NCBI GenBank assembly: GCA_963734815.1
Contig: CAVTIH010000002.1
Location: forward strand, 744,001-808,000
Reading direction: 5' to 3'
Source of the DNA: Palsa-744 sp963734815
Lineage (GTDB): Bacteria; Actinomycetota; Thermoleophilia; Solirubrobacterales; Solirubrobacteraceae
Length of the DNA stretch: 64,000 bases
Both the position numbers and the translations under genes were made by a program. This document shows positions 45,203-54,988 of the stretch, piece by piece (the stretch's first letter is position 1; the number at the start of each line of letters is the position of its first letter). Under the pieces are notes generated by a model. That model was not told the DNA's origin. It saw only the letters and a list, made by a program, of their open reading frames with translations, and did not search any database.

Positions 45203-48200
45203 CTACTTCCTGAAGTGTACGGCGAGCGATTTCGTTTGCTTGCGGCGTTCCTTGCCGGCGCCGGGTGTGAAGCTGAGCTGGACTCGTGTCTTGAGTCCGC
45301 CCGGCCTGTTCTCTGGCAGCGTCAGGGTCAGTGTTTCGCCCCCGTGCGTGGTCTTGGATGTCCTCCGCAGGCCTTTGCCGGACGCTTGTACGGTCCCGGC
45401 GGATGGAGCGTACACCGAAAGCTTCAGCGTATGACCCTTGATCGTGTGGGAGACGATCCCTAGAGCGGTGGGGCAGCCTTCTACTTCGATGTGGGTGCTC
45501 TGGTTGAGGGTCGCCCCGTTTTGTGCCGCGAACGCGGTCGGCATCACGAGGTTCTGCTGGCAGAGGTTGCCGTTGGCCGCCAGTGCCGAGTGCTTGCCCT
45601 GGGGGAGCCTCAGTTCGAAGGTGCTGAACGGGGTATCGGGCACGGTCTTGAACGTCGTGCTGGTGATCCCCGCTTTCGAGATGAACGTCGTACCGACCAA
45701 ATCGATCGTCACTCCGTCACCTTGCAGGACTATCGTCAGCGACGGGAACGCTTCGCCGCCGTGAGAGACGAAGATCGCGGGTCCTTCCAACGGGACCAAC
45801 AGCAGCGGCGTGATGACCTTCGCGGACCCGATCTTCGATTCTTCGGGGCACCCGGCGGGGTTCAGTTCGAACTGGGCGTTCGTGCACGCCTTCTGCAACG
45901 TCGTCAAACGCGACGGGAGCTGCCTGGGTAGATCCACCTTCACATAGGCGATGTTCGCCTGGGCGCCCTGCGGAGCGCTCGGGTAAGACAGCTTCGCGGT
46001 GAGGCTCGCCCCATTGACTCTGCTGGTCTTCCCGCTCGTACTCACACTGAACTTCGGTGTGAACTTCAGATGCGAGCAGTTCGTGACCTGGAACGCCTCC
46101 GTGAACGCCTTGCTCGCACCGGCTTCGGTGGCATACCCGATCGTGCCGTTCAGGCTCGTCGGGGAGCCCAGCGGGTTGCCCGTGATACCACCGTCGAACG
46201 CTAGCTTCGAGCAGTTGGTGGGGTTGAACATGAACCCTTCACGGTTCAGCGTCAAATCGACGCGGCGCAACCGCAGCGGGATCCCATCGATGATCTTCGG
46301 GAACGCGTCCGAGACATCCGTGACCTGCGCCGTGTACGGGTTCAAACGAATCGACTGGCGCACCACCACCGTCCCGAAGTTGAACGGGCCAGCAACCGCG
46401 GGCACCACCACCGCGAGACCGAACGGGCCACCGTTATACGGACCCGTCAGATACGCCTTGCCCGAGACGAACAACGGATCGGGGCCCGCCCCGACTCCCG
46501 TCTGCACCGTCCCGACCTGGCTGCTTTCAGGGCACGTACCAGCGTTCGCCTGCGCTTCAGCACACTCCGGGACACTCCCGACGTCCGCAAGCAAGCCCGG
46601 GGGCAGCGCAACCTGAAGCCCGCTGAGTTCTTGATCGGTGTCCTGGCGTTCAAAGGACGCCACGAATGGGGTGTAGGCGCCGGCCTGGAGGTTCATGCTG
46701 CCGGCGGTGAAGGATGGGTTGAAGCCGCCGTTGGGGCATGCTTCGTCGATCGTGAACGGGTCGGACGCGAGCGTCGGGGACTCCCCCAGCCCTTCTTCAA
46801 ACGAGTACGGGAGCAGTTCCGCACCGGTCGTGAACGTCCCGCAACTCTCGGGTGTCGCGAACGAGGCGCGTGGACCACCGAAGAAGTGCAGTTCGAGATT
46901 CGAGAACGGGAGGTTCGGGTTTTCGCTGAATTCACCAGTGATCTGCCCGTCGTTGGCGTTCAACGTCGCCTTCCCCGCGATCTTGATCAGCACGCCGGTG
47001 ACCGGGTCGTGCACCACGACATACAGGCCGATCAGCGACCCCCCGGGGTGGCCAGGTTCCGGGTAGGGGTTTTCGTTCTGCTTGGCGAGAAATATTTCGC
47101 CTTTGAGCTTGCGTGCCCCGATCAGCGGCGTTTCCAGTTCCAGTTCGCCGACCTTCGACGCTTCCGGGCATTCCGGTTCCACCGCGTCGAAGTCCGTCGG
47201 GGTATCCGGATCGCCGGGCGTGTCCCCCAGCCACCCGATCTGCGCCTCGCTGCACGCCGCCAACCCATCGCCCGCGGACGGGTCCAGCGTGAACCCGGGC
47301 GGGAACGTCTCCACGACCTTCCTGAGCACCGGTCTCGCTACCACCCCCACCGTCTCGGTCTGGGGCAGCTTGATCGCGAAGTTCATCCCCGACGGCGTAT
47401 CCGATTCATGCGTCGTCGGCTGCGCCCCGATTTCCGCGGGGAACTGCAGCAGGTTGCAACCCGACACCGGAGGAGACTCGGATTGCATCTTCGCCCACTC
47501 GGGTTCTTCCAGATCGACGGGCGTACCCTCCGGATCGAGCCGCGCCGGATTCTGCCACGAATCGATATAGACGTTCGCCGTCAGCGGTTCACCAGAACAA
47601 TCCGTCGGGAGCGTGAAGAACGGCGGCGCCGCCGTCTGTTCGGGTTCAACGTGCCGGCCCGATTCCCGTTCCAGCCGCTGCGCTTCCACATCAGCAGCGT
47701 GCTGCGCCGGATCGCCGTAGTATGTCACGACGATATGCGCCAAGGGAATTCCCGGAATATCCGGGCTCACCGTCTGCAGCACATACCCGGACGAGGTGGG
47801 TACGACATGCGAATAGAACACATGTGAGCCACTGATCCGATCGAGATACCCAAACTCGGCCGGCACCCCCCGCTCGGGCACGAGGTTATAGATGTCGCTA
47901 TCGATCGATGTCGCGCCCACCCCTTCCGGTTCGGTTTCGATATGCCCGACGACTGTATTCGCGGGACACGATCCTCCCGACAGCTGTGCCAGGGTGCACT
48001 CGGGCGCCGCGAGCGTACTCCCCACGAACCCCAACGGCAGATTCACCACGATGTCCTTCACACTCTGTACGCTCGTCAGGGCCGGCCCCACTCGCGCGTT
48101 GTCGAGCTCGATCGTCGTCGTCAGTCCGTACGGATGGTCTCCCGCCTGTGTCTCGGGCGCGCCGTCAACCCCGCTGATATAGAAACCGAAGTTCGACGGA

Positions 48201-48781
48201 CCAAAGGGGGGCGACGACGATGAGATCTCGTTGTCCTGCTTCACCGCCGCTTCCGGAGCGCCGCCACCCGACACTGTCGCCCCGTTGGCAAGGAGCCCAG
48301 CTGCACCCGAGTTGACCGTCACATAGATGATCATCTTCAACGTCGCGTCGGGTTCCAGCGCGGGTAAGACGGACGCATAAACACCGGGATACTGGCACTT
48401 GACCGTGACCTTCGAACACAAAAGTCCGCCCAGTTCGAATTCTCCCCCCTTATACGACGAGGAGTACAGCGAGACCTTCTGGACGGTCAACCCTTCCGGC
48501 AGCGCATCTGCAAGCGTTATTTGGCTTGTGTCTTCCGTCGGCAGGCCGCCAGCATTCGTCGCCGTTATCGTGTAGACGTCACAGTCCGGAAGTATGAGAG
48601 TTTCGAGGGTTCCAAAGCAAACTGAGTTGTCATTTGCGGAAAAGTTGGTTGGCGATGCAAACGAGCCGATCGTAAACCCGGGGGACGCGGTCGCGGCCAA
48701 CGCGGGCGTACCGAAGGCAAGGACAGCCAGAAGCGGTATGAGCGCAGCGACGATCTTGTGAAGAGCCTTGAAAACGGTCAT
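45203..48781 (-). CDS. Large secreted repeat protein (locus 2), paralogue of the 13686-16478 product
   Basis: 1,192 residues. ATG 48781 overlaps the preceding stop as TAATG. Signal peptide ending near TPALAATA. The body repeats a beta-sandwich style unit with LP(P/L)G(F/L)...C...CP...(V/I)G (for example VNLPLGFVGS, ALPPGLLADVGSVPECA, TCPESSQVGT). GPYNGGPFGLAVVVPAVAGP and LNREGFMFNPTNCS parallel segments of the locus 1 protein, as does the last unit (LQGDGVTIDLVG, SKAGITS, LPQGKHSALAANGNLC). A C-terminal all-beta cap (VEGCPTALG onward) ends in KERRKQTKSLAVHFRK. Function is unknown; a cell-envelope role is inferred. It is the second gene of a pair that mirrors locus 1. Confidence 0.8.
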   Translation of the reverse strand: MTVFKALHKIVAALIPLLAVLAFGTPALAATASPGFTIGSFASPTNFSANDNSVCFGTLETLILPDCDVYTITATNAGGLPTEDTSQITLADALPEGLTVQKVSLYSSSYKGGEFELGGLLCSKVTVKCQYPGVYASVLPALEPDATLKMIIYVTVNSGAAGLLANGATVSGGGAPEAAVKQDNEISSSSPPFGPSNFGFYISGVDGAPETQAGDHPYGLTTTIELDNARVGPALTSVQSVKDIVVNLPLGFVGSTLAAPECTLAQLSGGSCPANTVVGHIETEPEGVGATSIDSDIYNLVPERGVPAEFGYLDRISGSHVFYSHVVPTSSGYVLQTVSPDIPGIPLAHIVVTYYGDPAQHAADVEAQRLERESGRHVEPEQTAAPPFFTLPTDCSGEPLTANVYIDSWQNPARLDPEGTPVDLEEPEWAKMQSESPPVSGCNLLQFPAEIGAQPTTHESDTPSGMNFAIKLPQTETVGVVARPVLRKVVETFPPGFTLDPSAGDGLAACSEAQIGWLGDTPGDPDTPTDFDAVEPECPEASKVGELELETPLIGARKLKGEIFLAKQNENPYPEPGHPGGSLIGLYVVVHDPVTGVLIKIAGKATLNANDGQITGEFSENPNLPFSNLELHFFGGPRASFATPESCGTFTTGAELLPYSFEEGLGESPTLASDPFTIDEACPNGGFNPSFTAGSMNLQAGAYTPFVASFERQDTDQELSGLQVALPPGLLADVGSVPECAEAQANAGTCPESSQVGTVQTGVGAGPDPLFVSGKAYLTGPYNGGPFGLAVVVPAVAGPFNFGTVVVRQSIRLNPYTAQVTDVSDAFPKIIDGIPLRLRRVDLTLNREGFMFNPTNCSKLAFDGGITGNPLGSPTSLNGTIGYATEAGASKAFTEAFQVTNCSHLKFTPKFSVSTSGKTSRVNGASLTAKLSYPSAPQGAQANIAYVKVDLPRQLPSRLTTLQKACTNAQFELNPAGCPEESKIGSAKVITPLLLVPLEGPAIFVSHGGEAFPSLTIVLQGDGVTIDLVGTTFISKAGITSTTFKTVPDTPFSTFELRLPQGKHSALAANGNLCQQNLVMPTAFAAQNGATLNQSTHIEVEGCPTALGIVSHTIKGHTLKLSVYAPSAGTVQASGKGLRRTSKTTHGGETLTLTLPENRPGGLKTRVQLSFTPGAGKERRKQTKSLAVHFRK

Positions 48782-51700
48782 TACTCAGCCCTCCGGTCGT
48801 AGCTGGATCTCTTGGTTTTCTTGGATTTCTTTTTCTTCTTCCTTTTGACGCACTTGCCCCGCTTGTTCCTGGTGAGGCCTTTTTTGCACTTGACGACCTT
48901 CGCCTTGGCTTTGACTGCTGGAGCAGGAGACTTCGGTGGGACATTGCCTTCCCCGTTGAAGCTCGCGCTGCCGGGCGTCAGCAACGATGGTGTCGCGGCG
49001 GGGACGCCGTGACAGTTTTCACCGTCGCACGGCGGCAGCGGCGACGACGGTTCGGAGATGCACGGGTTGCCGTTTTCCGGTTCGCAGATCCGTGCATCGT
49101 AGATGTCCAGTTGTGTGTCGATGTCCTTTGGCACAAGGGAGTCCGCGGTTGTGAAGAACACGTTCGACCCCGATGTATCACTGCCGAGCAGACACACCGA
49201 GGAAAGCGTCAAAGAGTAGATGGAGCAAATCGTTCTCCCAGAAGTCACATCACGCCCATCTGAAATCAGATACACATTGCCTTCGTGATACTCGTATACA
49301 TTCTCCGCGTACTCCTCATAATCACCATTCGAGGTGCGACCGATTGGGACGTCGTTGAGCGCGTGCGTCGTCAGGCCAATCGGGCTTTCGAAGAAGATAT
49401 AGGCCCCATCATTGGACATCGTAGGATCCAACCGCAGCGGGCCAGCCTGCTGTGAGCCTCTCCGAGAGGGCGGCACGATGTGTGCACCGCCGATCCCCGC
49501 GATCCCTGCGTTGCCATTGTCATTGAACCCATGCTCTCCGATCGAGATACGCACCATCTCGGGTGGGTGGGAACCGGATCCGGCGTCATAGCGAAAGATC
49601 TGAGTCGCGGCGTTTGCGCCTGTCGTATCGGGCGTCAGACGCCCGTAGCTTTCGAATACCAGGAAGCGCCCTTCTGGGGTCACGTTTGCCGTGCCGCGCT
49701 CGTTGTTGAAGCGCCACAGTTCTTCGTCGGATTGCGGCAACTGTGCGATAAATGCGACCTGGCCCCGCGGATCTGCCGCTTCACGCGTGAACACATAGAG
49801 ATTGTTCGCGCCACTCTGCGCGGTCTGACCCTGATCATTGGCCGCCGTACCGAGAACGCCCTTCGCGACGAAGTAGACGTGCGATCCGTCAGCACTGATC
49901 GCAACAACGCCCTGGACTCCTGGTTCCTGTCCGCTCACATCCCCCGCGGAAACATCGACCAGATCACCTTCCGTCGCGGAATTGTCAAAGTCGTACTCGT
50001 ACAGGTTGCTGCTGCCCTGGGTGGCGCTGTCGGTCAACTGCTGCTCACTCGTGAAGAACGCCTTCGAACCGTCGGCGGAGGCACCCGCGAATCCAGCGTC
50101 ACGCCAGGCCGGGTTGCTCGCCGCCGGAGGCTCCGGATTTTCCGTGGCCCCGACGCATGCTGGGGAGGTACAGCCTTCATAGCCTTTATAGACCCCTGGG
50201 GCGGAGGGCGACAGGGCCTCGGGCTGAGAGATCGAGACCGTATGCGCGGCCGCTTCGCCACCGTCTACGCGTGCAAACAGCTCGTTGACCGGCACTTCCC
50301 TGCCCGCATTGACACCCGTACCGCCTGCCGGGCACGCACCGGCGGTGAAGTAGACAGTTGCGCCGTCGGCAGACATCTCTCCCGGGGCCGAGCTGAGGCT
50401 GGTAGCACAGGCGCTGATCAAATCGCCGCTACTCGACCCCCCGCTTACGCCAACGGGCGTGCGTTCTGTGTTGCCTGTCCCGGAAAACTGATAAGCCGAT
50501 TCCTGGTACTCATAGGCGAGGTGGGAGAAGTCACTCGTCGCCACCATGTCCGCCCCTTCCGAGCCGTAGTGCGGGGTCTGTTCACCTTGAGACGATGGTG
50601 TGAGCGGACCGATGTCCGTGAACGTCCCCGCAGGCGGTTCGCCGGAGTTCCCGGCCGACCGAACGTAGAAATCGTCCTCGAACATCGGCGCCGTCGGCAT
50701 GCTGAACAACGCGGTCTCCGTATCGGCGTCGAACAACCAGTCGCTGTCGATGGGGAACTCGCTCGCCGGCGGCTGCAGGGCAGTAGTCACCCAGCCCGTA
50801 CTTGTGCGCGTAAACAGGTACGGCTGGCCTACTGACCCCCCCGTGCTCCGGATCACCGTGCAAGCTTCGGCGTTTGCGAAGCATTGGATGCTCATGGCCA
50901 TTACACGCGATCCATCTTCAGAGATCGAGGGCCGCAGACCGCCAACGCTTGCGTATGCGACGAGCGCCCCATTCTTCTGTGGTGGCGTGACCATTTCATA
51001 CGCGCGGTTGCCAGCCAGGGCTTCACCACCTGTAGCGTAGACAAATGTGTGATCCACGCCAGCGGTTGTGCCGGCTTCAGTCGTCGCGACAACGCGCCAG
51101 TGGTATTCCCTGTTGGCTTCCAGGTTCTCCAGGTGGGCCGTGACCGCCACGGGTTGGGTGCCGGCGGGGATCGTGGCGGGGACGCAGGGGGCTTCTTTGC
51201 CGTAGCTCGCACCGGCGCCGTATTCGAACTTGCATTCTTCGACTTCCAAGCCTCCGGGGTTGATCTGGGCACTCAAGTCAACCGATTCTTTGGCCAAGTT
51301 CGCGGTGCTTCCGCCGCTGATCGCGGGCTTCGGGGGCATGCTGAACGTTTCGTCGCTTCCGAAGTTGGACGGGTTGCTGTTCAGGGCCGTTTTGTTGGAT
51401 GCCCGCAGGCGGTAATGGTATGTGACGCCTGGTATCAGGCCAGTGACGTCGGCGTGAACCTGCGTTTCTTCCCCTGTGGGTATCGCCGCGGCGGCAGGGA
51501 CGCAGGGCGCCGTGGCGCCCGCCGCGTAGGAGTCGCTCGCCGTGACTTCGTAATGCGCTTCTTCGACATATTCAAACTGGCATTCGCTGAGCGCGACGCC
51601 TTCGGGGTTGACCGCGCCGTTCAGCGTCGCGGTCCCTTTGGGGTTGATGGCGCTCGCTTTGACGGTGCTGACGTTGGGCAGCAGGATGGCGGGACCGAAC

Positions 51701-52791
51701 ACTTCGACCTGCCCTTCGCCACCCCCACCCTGCGCCAGATAAACCTGGCCGGTGACGCCATAGATCGCCAAGCCGGCGGCATACCTGCCCGCACCACTGG
51801 TGCCAAAAGACCCGAGCCTGACACCGGCAGCATCGTATTCGGCTACCTGGCTGCCCTCATCGACATACACATGATCGGTGCTCGGATCGATAGCGACCGC
51901 GAACGCTGGGTTCGTGTCAAGCGTGCCTGCCTCAGAGTAGGTGGTCGACAACGTCACCGGGAATTCAGAGGGCGTGAACTCCTGGACCGGGCCCGCGTTC
52001 CCCACGCCGGGGCTTTCCGGGGCCTTCGCGTACACCGTCCCATCCGAGTTGACCGCGAGACTGCACAACCCACTCGAGGCGATGCTCGGCAGCGGCGCAC
52101 CACTCGGCGCGAACACCCGCACCCCCGTCGCGAATTCGCTCACATAGATATCGCCGCTCGCATCGACCGCGACACCACACACTTCAGAACCCGTGATTTC
52201 GTTCGTGCCCGCATCGGGACCGGCCGTGAAGTCCGCAGGTTCCCCATCGGCCTGGTAGGCCCGCACGGCTTCGACGACTTCGCTGTCGCCATTCTCGACA
52301 TACAGATCGTGGCTCGTCGAGTTCACGGCGATCTGAGGCATGAGAATCACACGAAACCCGGTGAGCCTGCCCCCCACGATCCCCGGCGAGATACCAGTGA
52401 ACGGTTCAGGGTCATCAGCCGCGTCGAACTTCTGCACCGTTTCATCCGGGTAGGGATCGCCGACGTAGATGTTGCCGGTGGACTGATCCACCGCGACCGA
52501 CGCAGGTCTTTCGAAGTGCGTCGCAACGGTCCCATCCGGACCGAAGCCCCCTTCGAGGTTGTGCGACTCGAAAGCCCAGGTGGGCGAAGCCGCGAATGCC
52601 AAGACACCCAGCATGCCGGCGAGAGCCACCAGCGTGGCGAGGGTAGCCAAGCGAGCGCGTGAGGACGCACCGGTCCCTTGGCCGACAAAGGGCGCACTAT
52701 TCCCTTGGACGCGAAACAGCCCACGGAGCAGCGCGGAGAGACCGGTCTTCGGTGTGGAAGCGGCGTTCGCGGTGTGCTCGTGGTGGGTCAT
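48781..52791 (-). CDS. Giant secreted NHL / Fn3-like / PD40 protein (locus 2)
   Basis: 1,336 residues; ATG 52791 follows AAGG at seven bases. A cytoplasmic stub precedes one hydrophobic segment (about residues 47-70) that serves as signal or anchor. NHL-type repeats cover about residues 80-370 (SVAVDQSTGNIYVGDPYP, GVAVDASGDIYVSEF). Two Fn3-like units with CxFEY starts lie at about 395-590. A PD40/TolB-like propeller runs from about 600 to 1240 (SEDGSRVMAMS, VAISADGSHVYFVAKG). The last ~45 residues are extremely basic and hold two Cys: VKCKKGLTRNKRGKCVKR followed by a Lys run. The order of domains matches the locus 1 protein, confirming paralogy. Probably exported and held at the surface by the basic tail (inference). 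Confidence 0.82.
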   Translation of the reverse strand: MTHHEHTANAASTPKTGLSALLRGLFRVQGNSAPFVGQGTGASSRARLATLATLVALAGMLGVLAFAASPTWAFESHNLEGGFGPDGTVATHFERPASVAVDQSTGNIYVGDPYPDETVQKFDAADDPEPFTGISPGIVGGRLTGFRVILMPQIAVNSTSHDLYVENGDSEVVEAVRAYQADGEPADFTAGPDAGTNEITGSEVCGVAVDASGDIYVSEFATGVRVFAPSGAPLPSIASSGLCSLAVNSDGTVYAKAPESPGVGNAGPVQEFTPSEFPVTLSTTYSEAGTLDTNPAFAVAIDPSTDHVYVDEGSQVAEYDAAGVRLGSFGTSGAGRYAAGLAIYGVTGQVYLAQGGGGEGQVEVFGPAILLPNVSTVKASAINPKGTATLNGAVNPEGVALSECQFEYVEEAHYEVTASDSYAAGATAPCVPAAAAIPTGEETQVHADVTGLIPGVTYHYRLRASNKTALNSNPSNFGSDETFSMPPKPAISGGSTANLAKESVDLSAQINPGGLEVEECKFEYGAGASYGKEAPCVPATIPAGTQPVAVTAHLENLEANREYHWRVVATTEAGTTAGVDHTFVYATGGEALAGNRAYEMVTPPQKNGALVAYASVGGLRPSISEDGSRVMAMSIQCFANAEACTVIRSTGGSVGQPYLFTRTSTGWVTTALQPPASEFPIDSDWLFDADTETALFSMPTAPMFEDDFYVRSAGNSGEPPAGTFTDIGPLTPSSQGEQTPHYGSEGADMVATSDFSHLAYEYQESAYQFSGTGNTERTPVGVSGGSSSGDLISACATSLSSAPGEMSADGATVYFTAGACPAGGTGVNAGREVPVNELFARVDGGEAAAHTVSISQPEALSPSAPGVYKGYEGCTSPACVGATENPEPPAASNPAWRDAGFAGASADGSKAFFTSEQQLTDSATQGSSNLYEYDFDNSATEGDLVDVSAGDVSGQEPGVQGVVAISADGSHVYFVAKGVLGTAANDQGQTAQSGANNLYVFTREAADPRGQVAFIAQLPQSDEELWRFNNERGTANVTPEGRFLVFESYGRLTPDTTGANAATQIFRYDAGSGSHPPEMVRISIGEHGFNDNGNAGIAGIGGAHIVPPSRRGSQQAGPLRLDPTMSNDGAYIFFESPIGLTTHALNDVPIGRTSNGDYEEYAENVYEYHEGNVYLISDGRDVTSGRTICSIYSLTLSSVCLLGSDTSGSNVFFTTADSLVPKDIDTQLDIYDARICEPENGNPCISEPSSPLPPCDGENCHGVPAATPSLLTPGSASFNGEGNVPPKSPAPAVKAKAKVVKCKKGLTRNKRGKCVKRKKKKKSKKTKRSSYDRRAE

Positions 52792-52897
52792 CGATGTGCC
52801 TTCTTTCCTGGTGTCGTGGTATGCGAACTCTCTCCAACAAACTGCTGGTATTTCCCGAAAAAACTGTCCCCACTCCTCGCATGCGGACGGCGGGTCC

Positions 52898-53921
52898 TCA
52901 TGCCGCCTCGCTCGCGCGGCTGGCGTGGACTTGGATGCTCCGCGCCACTTGCTGCCCCTGGGGTGTCAGCTCCCATGCGTTGGGCTCACCCTTGGCGCGC
53001 CCCTCGCCGGTGTTGAGGACCAGCCCCAGGCCTTGCAGGCGCCGCAGCAGCTTTGAGATCTGCCCCGGGTCGTGAATCTCGGCATAGTCAGCGACCATCC
53101 GATTGCTCGCCCCCGGATGCTCTGAGACCCCGCCCAGCACCCTCGCAGTGCGATACGTCAGACGCATCTGCACGCCCTCCAGCGGGTCGCGCACACTGCG
53201 CACCTCGCGCGCAGTCCTCCGGCGCGCTGCCGGCGGCGCAGGCACAGCCCGCATCTGCTCACGGCGCGCCGCCGCCGGACCCAGATAGGGCAGCACGATC
53301 ATCCCCATCAGCTCACCCAGCAGACCTGTGAGCTGCTCTTCGCCGCGAAGCAGCCGCGCGTAGAGGATCGCGAACGCCGCGCCGACCAGGCCCTCCGCTG
53401 TCAGCGGCCCACACCCTGCCGCGCGAGCGCTTTCACCACGACCCCCCTCCACCACCCCCGCCAACCGCGCAAGGATCTCCTCGCGGCGCCCCAACACCGC
53501 CGGGCCGGCGCGCATCGCCTCCACCACACACACCCGCGCCAACGCAGGCTCACGATCAAAGAACGACAGAATCGTCCACAGCCCCGCGCGGACCCGCTCA
53601 CGCCACCCCCATACGCTCGAGACCAGCAGCGGCAAGCTCGCTCTCGACGACCGCGACGACATCCTCGAGCACCGCCGCCAAACACTCTTCGCGACTGGCG
53701 AACAGCTCATAGAACGTACGCCGCGAAACCCGCGCATGCGCGGTGATCTGCCCCACCGTGGTACGCGCGTAGCCGATCTCCTCGATCGCCTCGACCGCAC
53801 CCGCCATCAGCCGCGCACGCTGCATGTCCGCGACCTGCGCGCGCAGCATGCGCGCACCCGCAAGACGCTCGCGCTCCACACGCCTCGCGCCCACCCGCGC
53901 CGCCGTGGTTTGGCGAGCCAT
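52898..53921 (-). pseudogene. TetR-family regulator with C-terminal winged-helix extension, frameshifted
   Basis: The N-terminal part (start ATG 53921) is a TetR DNA-binding domain: EAIEEIGYARTTVGQITAHARVSRRTFYELFASREE (read in two parts about RTTVGQITAHARVSRRTFYE). The frame stops after GLERMGVA. The continuation is in the next frame: WRERVRAGLWTILSFFDREP, VVEAMRAGPAVLGRREEIL and so on to a winged-helix-like end (VADYAEIHDPGQISKLLRR) and TGA at 52898. Deleting one base of the five-G run at 53606-53610 (five C on the plus strand) joins MG to WRERVRAG as expected for this family. So it is either an authentic recent frameshift, an error, or slippage. It lies just upstream of and co-directional with the locus 2 pair, mirroring the LmbU-like gene of locus 1. 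Confidence 0.78.
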
Positions 53922-54360
53922 CAGCCCGCGCCCCCCCACACCCGGCGAAAGCCATGCCCCCTATGCGGGGACCCGGACTGCCGCGAACGTGCGCGTCCAG
54001 CGCTTAGCCCGCTAGACGAAGAGAGAGAGAGAGAGAGAGAGATGCGACAGCGCCAAGCTGGCGCATCTAGCAAGGCGCTGATCGCCGATCGCGGCGACGC
54101 CCGTCACGTATTCCCCTCTAGAAAGCACGCTAAACAAACCCTCTCATCCGTTCCGACCCAGTCCCTCTACCCGCTCCAACACCCTGCCAGCGCTTGAAGT
54201 CAACCGCAAGGTGCGACGACCCAACCCGATCCTATGTCTGCCCGGACACCACAGGGATGACCATGACAAAGGCAACCGTACACGACCCCACTACGTTTGT
54301 CAACACCACACGGCCACGTAACGCCCCCTCACCCCCCTAACGGCGCTGACGATCCTGGCC
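53922..54360. other. Gene-free stretch with a GA microsatellite
   Basis: About 440 bases between the TetR-like gene and the membrane-protein gene, lower in GC. No convincing gene or RNA was recognised. It contains the dinucleotide repeat listed separately and a small palindrome CGCCGATCGCGGCG near 54085. Confidence 0.6.
54021..54042. repeat. (GA)11 dinucleotide repeat
   Basis: Eleven uninterrupted GA units (22 bases), unusual in a high-GC actinobacterial genome; about 100 bases upstream of the TetR-like start on its template side. Such tracts can change length by slippage. Confidence 0.95.
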
Positions 54361-54954
54361 TCAATGCGACGACGCGCTCGACCCTCGCGCGGCAGCCGCG
54401 TCCCGTCCGGGATGCAGCAGGTCCGTGAAGAAGCCCTTACCGAGTGCACTGAACACCAGCAGCGAGCCGAACAGCGCCACCGCGTCGATGCTCTCGCGGC
54501 CCTGCTTGGTCCAGTAGTCGTCGGCGAGGTTGAGCCACAGTGCGAACTCGTCGAGTGTCAGCGCCGCGCCCGCGCCGTACACCGCGGCGGTTACCCGCGA
54601 GGAGCGGCGCTCCTCGCGGACGCCGATCTCGAGCATCCATAGGTAGCCGACCGTCAGCAGGCCGGTGATCCCAAAGGTCATGTGGTGAAAGTGCAGTCCG
54701 CCCGGGGTGATGTTGCGGAACGGCCCCCGTTCGGCGCGGATCGCGTGCGTGATCGCGCGCACCGCGGCGAAGGTCGCGAAGAAGGCGCCGGTGGAGAACA
54801 GCTGGCGCTCCCTGCGGCGATCGCCAAAGTGCCGGTAGTAGAGCGCGCGCAGTTCTCGCGCATCCCGCCCGGGGGACAGCAGCGAGTAGAAGCGCCACGC
54901 CCGCGCCGGTGCGGGCGGTGGATCAGCGGGTTGGGGGGAAGCATCGCCTGCCAT
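54361..54954 (-). CDS. Integral membrane protein of unknown function
   Basis: 197 residues from ATG 54954. After an N-terminal cytoplasmic part (RAWRFYSLLSPGRDARELRALYYRHFGDRR) there are about three to four hydrophobic helices: GAFFATFAAVRAITHAI, HHMTFGITGLLTVGYLWMLE, TAAVYGAGAALTLDEFALWL and AVALFGSLLVFSAL. A conserved-looking GGLHFHHMTFG and DEFALWLNLADDYW suggest a recurrent actinobacterial family whose role I do not know; the His cluster could bind metal. It is divergent from the carboxylase gene, with only 34 bases between start codons. Confidence 0.75.
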   Translation of the reverse strand: MAGDASPQPADPPPAPARAWRFYSLLSPGRDARELRALYYRHFGDRRRERQLFSTGAFFATFAAVRAITHAIRAERGPFRNITPGGLHFHHMTFGITGLLTVGYLWMLEIGVREERRSSRVTAAVYGAGAALTLDEFALWLNLADDYWTKQGRESIDAVALFGSLLVFSALGKGFFTDLLHPGRDAAAARGSSASSH

Positions 54955-54972
54955 CCCCGCCCACCCTACTCT

Positions 54973-54987
54973 GCGCAATGATTGCGC
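54973..54987. promoter_or_regulatory. Perfect palindrome in the divergent spacer, candidate operator
   Basis: GCGCAAT-G-ATTGCGC, a 7-1-7 perfect dyad, lies in the 34-base gap between two divergent start codons and ends one base before the carboxylase ATG. A bound repressor could affect both genes. Confidence 0.5.
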
Positions 54988-54988
54988 G

